59,942 bases of DNA from Flammeovirgaceae bacterium (lineage in GTDB: Bacteria; Bacteroidota; Bacteroidia; Cytophagales; Cyclobacteriaceae), in NCBI GenBank assembly GCA_027487845.1, contig JAIYCV010000049.1, forward strand, positions 1-59,942. Reading direction: 5' to 3'. The translations under genes were made by a program, and so were the position numbers. Each line of letters starts with the position of its first letter. Position 1 is the stretch's first letter. Shown here piece by piece: positions 18,251 to 26,610 of this stretch. The notes beneath the pieces are model-generated. The model was not told the origin of the DNA, searched no databases, and saw only the letters and a program-made list of their open reading frames with translations.

Positions 18251-18750
18251 TCATCCTGGAAACAGATCGCCTTACCCTACGTGAACTTGTATTTGACGAC
18301 TCTTCGTTTATCCTTGAATTGGTAAACACACCGGGTTGGCTTACCTACATTGGCGATCGGAACATAAAAAATAATGAACAGGCCAAGGAGTATTTGGAAA
18401 ATGGTCCATTGAAAAGTTATGCGCAACATCAATTCGGATTGTGGCTTGTCACGCGAAAACAAGATGGAGAGAAGCTGGGCATCTGCGGACTACTAAAGCG
18501 CGACTACCTTGATCAACCCGACCTTGGTTTTGCCTTTCTCCCCGAATTTACTGGTCAAGGTTATGCACAGGAAAGTGCCAACGCAACGGTAGCGTATGCA
18601 CGCGGTCAATTGAAAATTACGTGCATTTCAGCGCTTGTTCTGCCTGAAAATAAAAGATCAATTCAACTGTTGGAGAAAATAGGAATGAGTTTTCAAAAAA
18701 CCATTACCGTAGATTCGGCATCATTACAACGCTACAGCGTTGAAAACTAA
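18247..18750 (+). CDS. GNAT family N-acetyltransferase (RimJ/RimL type)
   Basis: A 167-residue protein starting ETDRLTLRELVFDDSSFI, the typical RimJ/RimL N-terminus. The acetyl-CoA loop region is LGFAFLPEFTGQGYAQESANA, and the C-terminal ALVLPENKRSIQLLEKIGM matches the family. It should acetylate an amino group of a protein N-terminus or small molecule with acetyl-CoA; the target is unknown. Its start overlaps the DinB stop, and its last 4 bp overlap the convergent PLP-enzyme gene. Confidence 0.9.
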   Translation: MIILETDRLTLRELVFDDSSFILELVNTPGWLTYIGDRNIKNNEQAKEYLENGPLKSYAQHQFGLWLVTRKQDGEKLGICGLLKRDYLDQPDLGFAFLPEFTGQGYAQESANATVAYARGQLKITCISALVLPENKRSIQLLEKIGMSFQKTITVDSASLQRYSVEN

Positions 18751-19880
18751 TCCAACGCCTGCGCTAAGTCTTGAATTAAATCATCCACATATTCAATACC
18801 TACGGCAATTCTAACCAAGTTGTCGGGGCTAATAGGATAATTGCCTTCCGCACTGCGCCTGTGTTCCACCAAACTTTCTACACCGCCCAGGCTGGTAGCA
18901 TGTTTAAAAATGGTGAGCTTGGCAGCAAATGCAAATGCTTCTTCCCTCCCACCCTTTATTAAAACGGAAAGAATACTACCGAACCCATTGGGCATCTGTT
19001 TTTTTGCGATGGCGTGGTTGGAATGCGTTGTCAACCCCGGATAAAAGACCTTTTCAATTTTATCGTGGGTAGAGAGATACGTGGCTATGACCATCGCATT
19101 GTTGCATTGCCTGACAAACCGAAGCGGAAAAGTAGCGAGGCTACGGTTTAACAACCAACAATCGAATGGTGCGGGCACAGCCCCTGCCGCGCCTTGATAG
19201 CCTCGAAGCTGGGTGGCAACATCGGCCCTATTGACGCACACGATTCCCCCTAAAATATCAGAATGCCCCGAAAAGAATTTAGTGGACGAATGCATAGAGA
19301 AGTCCGCACCCAAGTCCAACGGCTTTTGCAACAGCGGTGTGGCAAACGTATTATCGCAAGCTGTATAGATGTTATTTTTTTTACCCAACTGAGTGATGGC
19401 CTGTATGTCAGCAATTTTTAGCTGCGGGTTAGAGGGCGTTTCCATCCAGATCAATCGCGTAGACGGCTTAATCGATTTCTCTACCGTAGCAACCACCGCC
19501 ATGTCTACCTGATCATAGCTAACTTTCCAACGTTTTAAAAAGTTTTCGAGTAGCGTGCGCGTGCCGTGGTAACAGTCATCTGGAATGATAACATGACAGT
19601 CAGGCTCTAGAACGATTTCAAAAATGGCGGCAATAGCCGCCATGCCCGAGGAGAATGCAACGGCAGTTGCAGCACCCTCAATGGCCGCAATTTTGTTTTC
19701 CACTGTTTGCCGATTTGGGTTGGCACTTCGTGTATAACCATAGTCCTTTAAACTGCCATCTGGGTTGCGCTCAAAGGTAGTGGTTACGTGAATAGGCTGC
19801 ACAATATCACCCAGTTTTTCGTTGTTTAGGCGGCCCGCATGAATGGCCAACGTCTGTACGTGGTGTTCGGGAGTAATCAT
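18747..19880 (-). CDS. Cys/Met metabolism PLP-dependent enzyme (cystathionine gamma-synthase/lyase type)
   Basis: A 377-residue fold-type I PLP enzyme. Diagnostic parts are GYTRSANPNR, SSGMAAI (phosphate-binding), METPSNP, ACDNTFATP and the Schiff-base lysine in HSSTKFFSGHSD (K201). The C-terminal SLGGVESLVEHR segment is also conserved. The family carries out gamma-replacement or elimination in transsulfuration between cysteine and methionine. Synthase versus lyase cannot be separated from sequence by eye. It is convergent with the GNAT gene and overlaps its end by 4 bp. Confidence 0.92.
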   Translation of the reverse strand: MITPEHHVQTLAIHAGRLNNEKLGDIVQPIHVTTTFERNPDGSLKDYGYTRSANPNRQTVENKIAAIEGAATAVAFSSGMAAIAAIFEIVLEPDCHVIIPDDCYHGTRTLLENFLKRWKVSYDQVDMAVVATVEKSIKPSTRLIWMETPSNPQLKIADIQAITQLGKKNNIYTACDNTFATPLLQKPLDLGADFSMHSSTKFFSGHSDILGGIVCVNRADVATQLRGYQGAAGAVPAPFDCWLLNRSLATFPLRFVRQCNNAMVIATYLSTHDKIEKVFYPGLTTHSNHAIAKKQMPNGFGSILSVLIKGGREEAFAFAAKLTIFKHATSLGGVESLVEHRRSAEGNYPISPDNLVRIAVGIEYVDDLIQDLAQALD

Positions 19881-20057
19881 AGCACAAAAGGGAGTTTAAG
19901 TAGCAGCATAAATTCACCGCTAAGGTATACATTTGACGGGTATGCAGAGATAAACCAACTTAGTTTTTTAGCCGCCTTGCGGATGTAAGAATAGCCTGTA
20001 TTGGGTTTTCAGGCGGTAACAAAGGTGGCTACTACGAGGTATGTTTCTTATAGGCTA

Positions 20058-20792
20058 TTATTCTGCCGGACTGCTGTTATCGTCTTTTTTGTTTCGAGCC
20101 TGGATAAGCCGGGCAAAAGTGCCGTGCAAAATGGTTAGTTCGTCAATCAGTTTTTGCTGTGGCTGGGTAGGTGCCAGTGTGTGCATGGAATCTAAATGCT
20201 TTAACAACAATTTGTAGCTAGCCGCGAAATCTTTTCGGGCCAATTTTGTAGACACATCTATTTTCTTATCCGCAATTTCTTCATTGCGTTGCATATAAAT
20301 ATCGGTAAAGGCAATGTTGGCAGCCTTTAGCTCCACTACCCACTCGGTTAAGAACAACGCGGCAATGGCTGCACTCAGCTTCGGATCAGTTTCAAAATCT
20401 TCTAACAGATTGCGCAGCGTTTCTGACTCCAACTGATAATTCAAGTCGGCAATATTGTCGCCATATTTGGCGATGGCACGCAGCAGCAAATCGGCTTGGC
20501 TCTTTGTGGCCTCATTAAAATGGTTGACGAAATAACTGGTAGCGATGGCTTTGATACCGTTTATGGCTTTGTCCCTTCGTTGGTCTGCCAATGCAATGGT
20601 TTTGCTGAGTTGGCTTGATTTTTCATTACTAAAGGCATCGGTAAGTGGAATAATGGCACTTTTTAAGTTGTTTAACTTAGTGGCAAGGCCATCGTTGGGC
20701 AAATTATATTTATTGAACAGGGTGATCGTATCGTTTCCAACGCTTAGAACTTCACCTAGTACTAGACGATATTGAGGAATTTCAAAATGCAT
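20058..20792 (-). CDS. DUF6261 family protein
   Basis: A 244-residue, largely helical cytoplasmic protein with DUF6261 features: LADQRRDKAINGI, ITSYFVNHF-like helix (IATSYFVNHF), IAKYGDNIADLNYQ, LRNLLEDF and WVVELKAANIAFTDIYMQRNEE. The C-terminus is charged (KKDDNSSPAE). The family is widespread in Bacteroidota without a known function. Upstream of its start lies an unusual repeat and hairpin array (20870-21100), a setting not seen around ordinary genes in this window. It has no operon partner. Confidence 0.82.
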   Translation of the reverse strand: MHFEIPQYRLVLGEVLSVGNDTITLFNKYNLPNDGLATKLNNLKSAIIPLTDAFSNEKSSQLSKTIALADQRRDKAINGIKAIATSYFVNHFNEATKSQADLLLRAIAKYGDNIADLNYQLESETLRNLLEDFETDPKLSAAIAALFLTEWVVELKAANIAFTDIYMQRNEEIADKKIDVSTKLARKDFAASYKLLLKHLDSMHTLAPTQPQQKLIDELTILHGTFARLIQARNKKDDNSSPAE

Positions 20793-20869
20793 GGCAGTAG
20801 TGGTTTGTTGTTAAAACGAAATTCGGTTTTTGACTTAATTTTTACAAGCCCTCCCTTAAAAATATTACT

Positions 20870-21100
20870 GGCTACACGTTAAAATTAGCTGCCCCTAGGC
20901 GGGGGGAAGCCAAAAACAGGTTAAAATCACTCAAACCCAGAAAAAAACAGCCGAAAACAGGTTAAAATTAGTCGCCCCTTACCTCGGGCGAGCAAAATCG
21001 ACATTAAAATGGCTTGCCGCCCGAAAAAGACGCCAGAAAAACGTTCAAATTGCTTGCCTCCGTGCAGGGGCGAGCAATTTGAATGTTAAAACGGCCTGTT
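20870..21100. repeat. Degenerate short-repeat and inverted-repeat array upstream of DUF6261
   Basis: The 640-bp gap between DUF6261 and the next gene holds repeated GTTAAAAT-containing units (for example AACAGGTTAAAATTAGTCG) at about 20879, 20919, 20959 and, degenerate, at 21002 and 21084. They alternate with GGCGAGC/GCTTGCC inverted pairs. No coding frame fits. The stretch from 21100 to 21432 shows nothing further except a short CGATAC/GTATCG hairpin near 21299-21312. Confidence 0.65.
21040..21087. repeat. Long perfect-when-transcribed hairpin in the array
   Basis: A 19-bp stem between 21040-21058 and 21069-21087 (AACGTTCAAATTGCTTGCC against GGCGAGCAATTTGAATGTT) with a 10-nt loop. The only two non-Watson-Crick positions would be G-U pairs in RNA. 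No T-run follows on either strand, so it is not a simple terminator. Confidence 0.75.
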
Positions 21101-21432
21101 GAAAAGGGGTGTCGGAAAAAAAAGTGGGTGAAATGGGTTGCAGGCGAATCAGTTGGATAGGTTAAATGAGAGCATGAGTAGCGTGTGTGGATAAGAATGA
21201 ACTATACGCCACGAGGTTGCGGTTATTTGTTATTTTTGAGTTACAGATGATACTGAGCTTTGCCTATACTTACGTTTGTGGCAATTCCACCCATCCCCGA
21301 TACGGGTATCGATTTTGGCAGTTAACGTTTGGAACAGATTAAAGAAAAAAAAGAGGTTAGAGACGGCAAAAATGGTTACTTATAATCAACACTTTACGAA
21401 AAGTTAGTCAAATTTATTTGAACGAAGGGCAA

Positions 21433-22284
21433 ATGTCGACCATTCCAAACATTGTTTATGTTGTATTATTAGGGCTTGCCACAAGTTATTTGACTTTTTT
21501 AACAACAAAGGGTGGACTTACAGATAACAGGTTCTCAAGTTTAGATAAACGTCTAACCCTGAGAGGTAAGCTGGTAGCAGCTGTCCTTTTCCTCATACTA
21601 CTTCTTCTTATAGGCCAAGAGTTAAATAATAATGCTATTAATGATGAGAAGGATAATTTATTAAAGACAGAACGAAATCACAGAGATTCAATTATCACTG
21701 CTGGTGTGAATGAAGGAGTTGAATCCAATAGGAGAAAACTTTTTCAGGACTTATCAGAGGCCTTTCGAAAACAAGAATTAAGATTAGACACTTTAAAAAA
21801 AGATGTTAACCGAATAAGAGACTCAACTAAAAACACTGTAAATTACTACAATCAAACCGATCCTACTTTGATGATTGATGGTAATGGAGTAACGCAAAAG
21901 ACAAAAAGCAATTTAAAAACAACTTATGAAGTTGCTTTTAGTAGTCATGACGCGAGTTCAACAAACTTTAATTTAAACTGCTTTATCTTACTTCAAGGCG
22001 CAGACGGATCTTATTTTGACTTAGGAAAGGTCAATTTTTTTCCAAAAGGAGTTCAGATTCCGAAAGATGGTAAATGGACTACAAGTTTTAATGTCGAAAC
22101 TGGCGAACAAATAAATGAAATCGAACTGTACATAACTGGCACATATAAATCTTCAGATGGAATAAAAAGCTATAATATTGACAACGTCTATTCCTATGAC
22201 TTGAAGACCAATGAGACTACTCTATATCTAGACAATAATAGAATCAAAATAATTGAGACGATTAACGAAAGGAAAAAAAAATAA
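21433..22284 (+). CDS. Two-TM membrane protein with coiled coil, unknown function
   Basis: 283 residues from the ATG at 21433; a TTG five codons earlier is in frame. Two transmembrane segments lie at about 6-24 and 47-65. A charged, probably coiled-coil stretch with RKLFQDLSEAFRKQELRLDTLKKDVNRIRD follows at about 95-135. The C-terminal half (about 140-283) is beta-rich, with repeated polar strands and DNGN/DGS turns, probably outside the membrane. No family was recognised. It is the first gene of the accessory island and is followed 2 bp after its stop by an attC-like palindrome. Confidence 0.7.
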   Translation: MSTIPNIVYVVLLGLATSYLTFLTTKGGLTDNRFSSLDKRLTLRGKLVAAVLFLILLLLIGQELNNNAINDEKDNLLKTERNHRDSIITAGVNEGVESNRRKLFQDLSEAFRKQELRLDTLKKDVNRIRDSTKNTVNYYNQTDPTLMIDGNGVTQKTKSNLKTTYEVAFSSHDASSTNFNLNCFILLQGADGSYFDLGKVNFFPKGVQIPKDGKWTTSFNVETGEQINEIELYITGTYKSSDGIKSYNIDNVYSYDLKTNETTLYLDNNRIKIIETINERKKK

Positions 22285-22286
22285 TA

Positions 22287-22422
22287 GCGAACAACAAAAA
22301 GTGCATAATCAAGGGCGGGTTCAGTGTAAATTTATAGTTTAGTTTTTAAAAAAGCGTTTTTTGTCGTTGGGCAGTGACGCGCTTCGAACTCCCCGCCACT
22401 GCTTATTTACACACGTTGTAGC
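22287..22422 (+). repeat. attC-like imperfect palindrome, copy B
   Basis: It begins 2 bp after a stop codon. The 5' arm AGGGCGGGTTC (near 22312-22322) pairs with GAACTCCCCGCC (22385-22396); outer parts GTGCATAA and TTATTTACAC also pair. The central core is TCGTTGGGCAGTGACGCGC. The element ends in CGTTGTAGC. Core and position after a stop match copies C and G elsewhere in the window. A cassette recombination site is inferred from structure. Confidence 0.6.
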
Positions 22423-22526
22423 CAATTGGGCTTGCCTCGTGGACTGAGACTACCAAGCCGATAAAATTTCGGACGACAAAACAAAAATGTGAAGTGACCG
22501 TTGACTACTTGAACAAATTAGCCTTT

Positions 22527-23159
22527 ATGAAAATAACCCTAACAACACTGACTCTTGTTTTTGGACTTCTCCGTTTTGCCAACGGACAGACCGTTACTGA
22601 CAATCCTTCTACCATACCAGTATGGACAGAAGCCGACCGGAAATATCTGCTGGACAATTTAACGCGTTCCAAAGATGAATTACTAGCTGAAACAAAGAAC
22701 CTCACCAAAGCGCAATGGAATTTTAAAGAAAGTACAGATCGGTGGAGCATCAGCCAGATTGTTGAACATATTTGCCTTTGGGAAGTAGCTATGGAGGATC
22801 AGATTTCGACATCATTACGAATTGGCCCCATACCCGGCTTTACTGATTATCGCCCTGACAGTGTGTTTATTGATAAAGATATAAACAGACTAAATAAGAC
22901 GTTAACCACTGAATATTCAAAACCTTTCACATTTGGCGTTCCACTTGGAAACAATGAAGGCCAGAATAATGTGATTTGGTACACAACGATGACCAATGAG
23001 TCAATAAGTTTCTTGAAAACTACAGACGCAAATCTGCGCGTACATTACATTTATTTTACCGCTAACATTCATCAACGATACATGGCGTTTTTTCAACACA
23101 CGTTACGGCATGTAGCGCAGATAAGAGAAGTAAAAAAACATCCAAAGTACCCGAAATAG
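22527..23159 (+). CDS. Exported DinB-like protein
   Basis: 210 residues from the ATG at 22527; the frame is open to a GTG at 22494, but the ATG opens a clear signal peptide (TLTLVFGLLRFANGQ). The mature part is DinB-like: LTKAQWNFKESTDRWSISQIVEHICLWE carries the first metal-binding His, and YMAFFQHTLRHVAQIREVKKHP the last ones. Export is unusual for the superfamily but occurs in Bacteroidota. It lies between two attC-like elements (B and C), so it may be a mobile cassette. The substrate is unknown. It is not closely similar to the cytoplasmic DinB at 17720. Confidence 0.78.
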   Translation: MKITLTTLTLVFGLLRFANGQTVTDNPSTIPVWTEADRKYLLDNLTRSKDELLAETKNLTKAQWNFKESTDRWSISQIVEHICLWEVAMEDQISTSLRIGPIPGFTDYRPDSVFIDKDINRLNKTLTTEYSKPFTFGVPLGNNEGQNNVIWYTTMTNESISFLKTTDANLRVHYIYFTANIHQRYMAFFQHTLRHVAQIREVKKHPKYPK

Positions 23160-23227
23160 TTACAGCATTTGGACAAAGAGTTATCGAGATAACTGTTAAA
23201 CAGCCGACAGATAATTTGTAGTAGAAA

Positions 23228-23366
23228 CCCAACTGGCCGCAACAATAGCTTGCGGCAATTGGGCGAGACTGGGCGTCATTGAAATTTGCAGTTGTCTATT
23301 TATCTTTATCTCGTTGGACAGGGCGATGGTTTTTATTTGCCCGCCAACAATAAATTAACTGTTTTT
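23228..23366 (+). repeat. attC-like imperfect palindrome, copy C, with adjoining hairpin
   Basis: The core TCGTTGGACAGGGCGATGG (23311-23329) followed by TTTGCCCGCC (23337-23346) matches copy B. The 5' part contains a separate hairpin, CCCAA..GGCCGCAA pairing with TTGCGGC..TTGGG (23228-23263). The element lies between the exported DinB and the LRR lipoprotein. The arm pairing is weaker than in B. Confidence 0.5.
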
Positions 23367-23385
23367 GGGTATTAAACATAGACCA

Positions 23386-23931
23386 ATGAGGCCTCAACTA
23401 TTTCTGGTAACTATATTACTCATTTCTTGTTCGACAACAGAAAAAAATCAATACTTATTTGACCGATTAACTGACCAAGAAACGGTTGCTATTTATCTAA
23501 GCAAATATCACCTCGACAGCATACCAAGTGAAATTGGGCGGCTAAAAAAAGCCAGGAAACTTTACGTTACCTTAGACAGCTCGAGTGGATGGAAAATTTA
23601 TCCGCCATTAAGTGCCTTCTTCCAACAAAGGGCAGAAAAACCGCCCTTCAAATTATTACCCAATGAAATAACTGAACTTTATAACCTAAAAAATTTACGA
23701 CTGGTTGAGCTTAACCTAAAACAACTTCCTGACGACTTTGGTAAGCTTGAGAATTTGGACAGTTTGGATTTAACGTTGAATAAACTTACAATTTCCAATG
23801 AGTTGGATAAACTGATGAAACTAAAAAAGTTGAAATATCTAGGACTCTTCGGCAACAGCGTAGAAGCGACCGACCTAGAAAAGCTGAAAAAGGGAAATCC
23901 AAATTTAACTATTGTGAGCGGAATAGATTAA
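23386..23931 (+). CDS. Leucine-rich-repeat lipoprotein
   Basis: 181 residues from the ATG at 23386; an upstream in-frame TTG is not needed. The lipobox is LLISC. The LRR repeats are of the LxxLxxLxL type, for example LPNEITELYNLKNLRLVELNLKQLP, FGKLENLDSLDLTLNKL and LKKLKYLGLFGNSVEA, covering about 100-175. It is probably attached to a membrane and mediates protein binding; the partner is unknown. It follows attC-like copy C and precedes a small unknown gene by 14 bp, so the two may form one cassette. Confidence 0.78.
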   Translation: MRPQLFLVTILLISCSTTEKNQYLFDRLTDQETVAIYLSKYHLDSIPSEIGRLKKARKLYVTLDSSSGWKIYPPLSAFFQQRAEKPPFKLLPNEITELYNLKNLRLVELNLKQLPDDFGKLENLDSLDLTLNKLTISNELDKLMKLKKLKYLGLFGNSVEATDLEKLKKGNPNLTIVSGID

Positions 23932-23945
23932 CGGCCCACAGCAAA

Positions 23946-24197
23946 ATGGAGGAAGAAGTAACGAAAGCAAAATTCAAAGACCTGTATTTTAAATTTGCAA
24001 CACCTCATAGTGGATGGACGGAAGACTATTGGAATCAGTTTTATGAAGGAGAGGAAGGTAAAAGATATTTTTTCTCGAAACCTGAAACGCCTGAATGCAT
24101 CAAGATGTTTATTGTGTCTGGAAATGCTACGCATCGATTGATTTTTCTAACCGAAGAAGGAGAAGAATCATTTTTTGATTTCCCTGAAAAAGAATAA
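23946..24197 (+). CDS. Small acidic protein of unknown function
   Basis: An 83-residue, acidic, cytoplasmic protein without recognised domain. Features are an aromatic-rich first half (YFKFATPHSGW, DYWNQFYEG, YFFSK) and a hydrophobic strand KMFIVSGNATHRLIFL, with an acidic tail EEGEESFFDFPEKE. Its start lies 14 bp after the LRR lipoprotein stop, and no terminator separates them, so co-expression is likely. Such small orphan genes are common in cassette-like regions. It could be an immunity-like partner; there is no direct evidence. Confidence 0.55.
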   Translation: MEEEVTKAKFKDLYFKFATPHSGWTEDYWNQFYEGEEGKRYFFSKPETPECIKMFIVSGNATHRLIFLTEEGEESFFDFPEKE

Positions 24198-24312
24198 CAA
24201 GATTTAACTTGCCCTGTGGACTTCACTTTTGGGGGAGAGCAGATAGGCGATAACCAAAGCTTTTTACTCAGGCTACAGACCAATTCGGGTTCAAAACGAA
24301 TGATTTTTTAGT

Positions 24313-24320
24313 TATCTTTG
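24313..24320 (+). promoter_or_regulatory. Exact -7 box just upstream of the restriction gene
   Basis: TATCTTTG matches TAnnTTTG exactly and ends 4 bp before the ATG at 24325. Transcription would start at or next to the A of the start codon, giving a leaderless mRNA. A weak TTC sits 20 nt upstream. Confidence 0.45.
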
Positions 24321-24324
24321 ACTA

Positions 24325-25068
24325 ATGACCCAGACCGAGAAAAACAAATACAAAGCTGACTTCAAGAAGGAACTGGACAAGTTTGCAGATAAGCTAGAAA
24401 AGTACGTTTCGACTGACGATGGCGACTGGACGGTTAAAGGATTCATTGATGTATACAAGAACATCTATACCATCTCGTCCGACACAAAAATCGTTTCGAA
24501 AATCCTCGAAATTCACATTTTCCCACAGATTCTACAATTTGCTGATAATATAGGCTACAAGATTATTCTTGCCGAGAAGCAAAACTGGTATCCTGACCTG
24601 ACTTTGGTAAACAAGAAAAACGAAAAGGTAAAATTTGCTATTGACATCAAAACCACTTTTAGAAGAAACGACAAGACGGCTGGTTTTACATTAGGTAGTC
24701 ATGGTGGTTATTTTAAAGAGCGCGACAAAAGCAAGAACATTCAGTTTCCATACAATCAATATACTGGACACTATTGCCTTGGTGTTATTTACACTCGAAC
24801 AGACGTAACTGAAGACCTTTCAGAGACTGAAATCTTTCAGGTTGAAGACCTTCAAGAAGAATATGAAACACCAAATAAAAAAGTTGGTCAACGTGAAGTT
24901 ACAACTGTAAAGCATCTAAAATCTATTACCTCTGTCATTAAGGATTTTGACTTTTTCGCTGCGGAAAAATGGAAGATCGCCAGTGACAAACAAGGTTCTG
25001 GAAATACCGCGAACATTGGTTCAATAGTCGACATTGCCGACCTCAAGAATGGAAATGGAATATTGTAA
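24325..25068 (+). CDS. EcoRV-like type II restriction endonuclease (GATATC-type), frameshifted near its 3' end
   Basis: A 247-residue ORF with clear similarity, from memory, to R.EcoRV (245 aa). SSDTK near 51-55 and NWYPDLTL align with the enzyme. The catalytic residues E62, D91 and D107-x-K109 (AIDIKTTF) have the same spacing (29 and 16) as E45, D74 and D90/K92 of EcoRV. FTLG and FPYNQYTGHY also align, and GSGNTANIGS at 224-233 corresponds to the recognition R-loop that reads GATATC. The ORF ends at a TAA after NGNGIL, where EcoRV continues into an EFLDYW-type segment. That segment is present here in the next frame, so a single-base indel has split the gene. Activity of the product is doubtful. 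Confidence 0.88.
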   Translation: MTQTEKNKYKADFKKELDKFADKLEKYVSTDDGDWTVKGFIDVYKNIYTISSDTKIVSKILEIHIFPQILQFADNIGYKIILAEKQNWYPDLTLVNKKNEKVKFAIDIKTTFRRNDKTAGFTLGSHGGYFKERDKSKNIQFPYNQYTGHYCLGVIYTRTDVTEDLSETEIFQVEDLQEEYETPNKKVGQREVTTVKHLKSITSVIKDFDFFAAEKWKIASDKQGSGNTANIGSIVDIADLKNGNGIL

Positions 25069-25240
25069 ATTAGGTGAAGAGTGGTTTGACGAATACTGGA
25101 TCAATCATGGCTCGGCCACAATGGTTAAAGATGGCAAAGCAGTAAAAATCACAAACCTCAAGGATTTCTTAGAGTTCAAAGGTAAGGCCAACCTTTTGAA
25201 GAAGATCGTTTCAAGAACCTCTAAAAAGAAAACTAAATGA
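25066..25240 (+). pseudogene. Detached C-terminal part of the EcoRV-like endonuclease (+1/-1 frame)
   Basis: In the frame shifted relative to the endonuclease, the sequence reads on as KLGEEWFDEYWINHG and ends KKIVSRTSKKKTK at a TGA (25238-25240). It aligns with the DEFLDYWRNY region and basic tail of EcoRV. Removing one base near 25066-25068 would restore one ORF of about 304 codons. Its stop overlaps the methyltransferase ATG by 4 bp (ATGA), the normal coupling of an intact operon. A database-style ORF may start at a TTG (25034) or an ATG at 25049, but there is no sign of an independent gene. Confidence 0.75.
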
Positions 25241-26160
25241 GGGTAATTGTTCCACCAATAAAAAGTCAGGGCATAAAGACCAAGTTGGTTCCTTGGATTA
25301 TGGAACTTGCGCCTAAAGTAACAGGCAGGTGGATAGAGCCGTTTCTTGGGACTGGCGTGGTTGCATTTAATGCTGGTTACAAAAAAGCAATTCTCAACGA
25401 TACAAACCCGCATATCATAAATTTCTATAAAGGCGTTCAGCAGAAAGCCATCACTGCACCTTTAATGAAAAACTATCTCGAAAAGGAAGGAGAAATTTTA
25501 AGTAAGGCAGACAATAAAGGGTACGAACATTATTTGAAAATCAAGACGCGATTTAATAGTGGAGAATACTCACCGTATGACTTCATTTTTCTTTCTCGCG
25601 CTGGATTCAACGGAATGATGAGATTTGGAAGCAAAGGGAATTGGAACATTCCTTTTTGTAAAAAGCCCGACAGATTTGCACAGGCGTACACAACGAAAAT
25701 AACAAATCAGGTTGCAACGGTTTCTCAAATCATTCAACCCGAACCCGACTGGACGTTTTACAACAAGTCATTTGCTGACATCATTCCTTTAGCGACAGCA
25801 AAAGATATTATCTATTGTGATCCCCCATACTATGGACGACATGTTGATTATTACAATGGCTGGACCGAACAAGACGAAGAACTTTTATTCAACTTATTAA
25901 GTGAAACAAAAGCAAAATTTGTTCTTTCGACTTGGCATCACAACGATTGGAGAGAGAACGACATGATAAAAAGATTTTGGAGTCATTTTAACATTGTAAC
26001 AAAAGACCATTTCTACCATAATGGCGGCAGCATTGAAAACAGACGGACAGTTGTAGAGGCTCTTGTATGTAATTTTGATACAACTAATTTTGAACGACAT
26101 AATCATGGGCTGACGGAGAAAGCAAAAGTTACTCAACTGGAATTACACCTCCACGACTAA
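25237..26160 (+). CDS. DNA adenine-N6 methyltransferase, M.EcoRV-like (Dam/D12 class)
   Basis: A 307-residue D12-class adenine methyltransferase. The SAM-binding motif is WIEPFLGTGVVAFN (FxGxG at 36-40), with the catalytic DPPY in IIYCDPPYYGRH (195-198). Stretches VPPIKSQGIKTKLVP, NDTNPHIINFY, FNGMMRF, IPFCKKPDRFAQAY and STWHHND align closely, from memory, with M.EcoRV, which methylates the first A of GATATC. It would protect the chromosome from the linked endonuclease. The ORF is intact, whereas the nuclease is broken, so it may now act as an orphan methylase. It is translationally coupled to the nuclease tail. Confidence 0.92.
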   Translation: MRVIVPPIKSQGIKTKLVPWIMELAPKVTGRWIEPFLGTGVVAFNAGYKKAILNDTNPHIINFYKGVQQKAITAPLMKNYLEKEGEILSKADNKGYEHYLKIKTRFNSGEYSPYDFIFLSRAGFNGMMRFGSKGNWNIPFCKKPDRFAQAYTTKITNQVATVSQIIQPEPDWTFYNKSFADIIPLATAKDIIYCDPPYYGRHVDYYNGWTEQDEELLFNLLSETKAKFVLSTWHHNDWRENDMIKRFWSHFNIVTKDHFYHNGGSIENRRTVVEALVCNFDTTNFERHNHGLTEKAKVTQLELHLHD

Positions 26161-26217
26161 AGCTTCTTAGTCGAGGCACAGTTGCAACTCGTTCTACCTA
26201 CGTAAGCACAAAATAGT

Positions 26218-26610
26218 ATGGAAAAACAAGAGACATTTTACTTAACACGAATCATCCTCTTTGGGCATTTTGTCGACCGACTAAAGCGTTTCTATGTTGA
26301 TTATTTTGGGTTTTCTGTAGTGGAGGAAATTAGCGACCAATGGATAGTCTTAAACGCTGGCCAAGTGGAGATCGCAATTCATAAAATTGGACAAGGCTAT
26401 GAACCGGAAGACGGAAAGGCATTTAGAGCGGAGAGCAATACCAAATTAGTCTTTTCCATCAACCACAACTTAGAAGACTTTCGGCAGCGGCTTGTTGACA
26501 ATGGTGTCGTAATGAGTGCCGTTAAATCATTTGAAGGCATTAATTCATTGTTCTGTGACGGGGAAGACCCGGAGGGAAATGTTTTTCAGATAGAAGAAAG
26601 GCTAGGCTAA
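26218..26610 (+). CDS. VOC (glyoxalase/bleomycin-resistance) family protein
   Basis: A 130-residue single-subunit VOC protein: LTRIILFGHFVDRLKRFYVDYFGFSVVEE is the first beta-alpha-beta unit, IAIHKIG an internal strand, and CDGEDPEGNVFQIEERLG the last one, with Glu as the probable metal ligand. It works as a dimer in metal-dependent lyase, dioxygenase or antibiotic-binding roles; the substrate is unknown. The last about 17 residues reappear as a fragment at 27497-27559, beyond the toxin-antitoxin pair. Confidence 0.82.
   Translation: MEKQETFYLTRIILFGHFVDRLKRFYVDYFGFSVVEEISDQWIVLNAGQVEIAIHKIGQGYEPEDGKAFRAESNTKLVFSINHNLEDFRQRLVDNGVVMSAVKSFEGINSLFCDGEDPEGNVFQIEERLG

Noticed and set aside
22287..23366. 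Canonical integron attC sites
   Set aside because: The elements lack RYYYAAC and GTTRRRY ends and no integrase gene is in the window, so they are only called attC-like.
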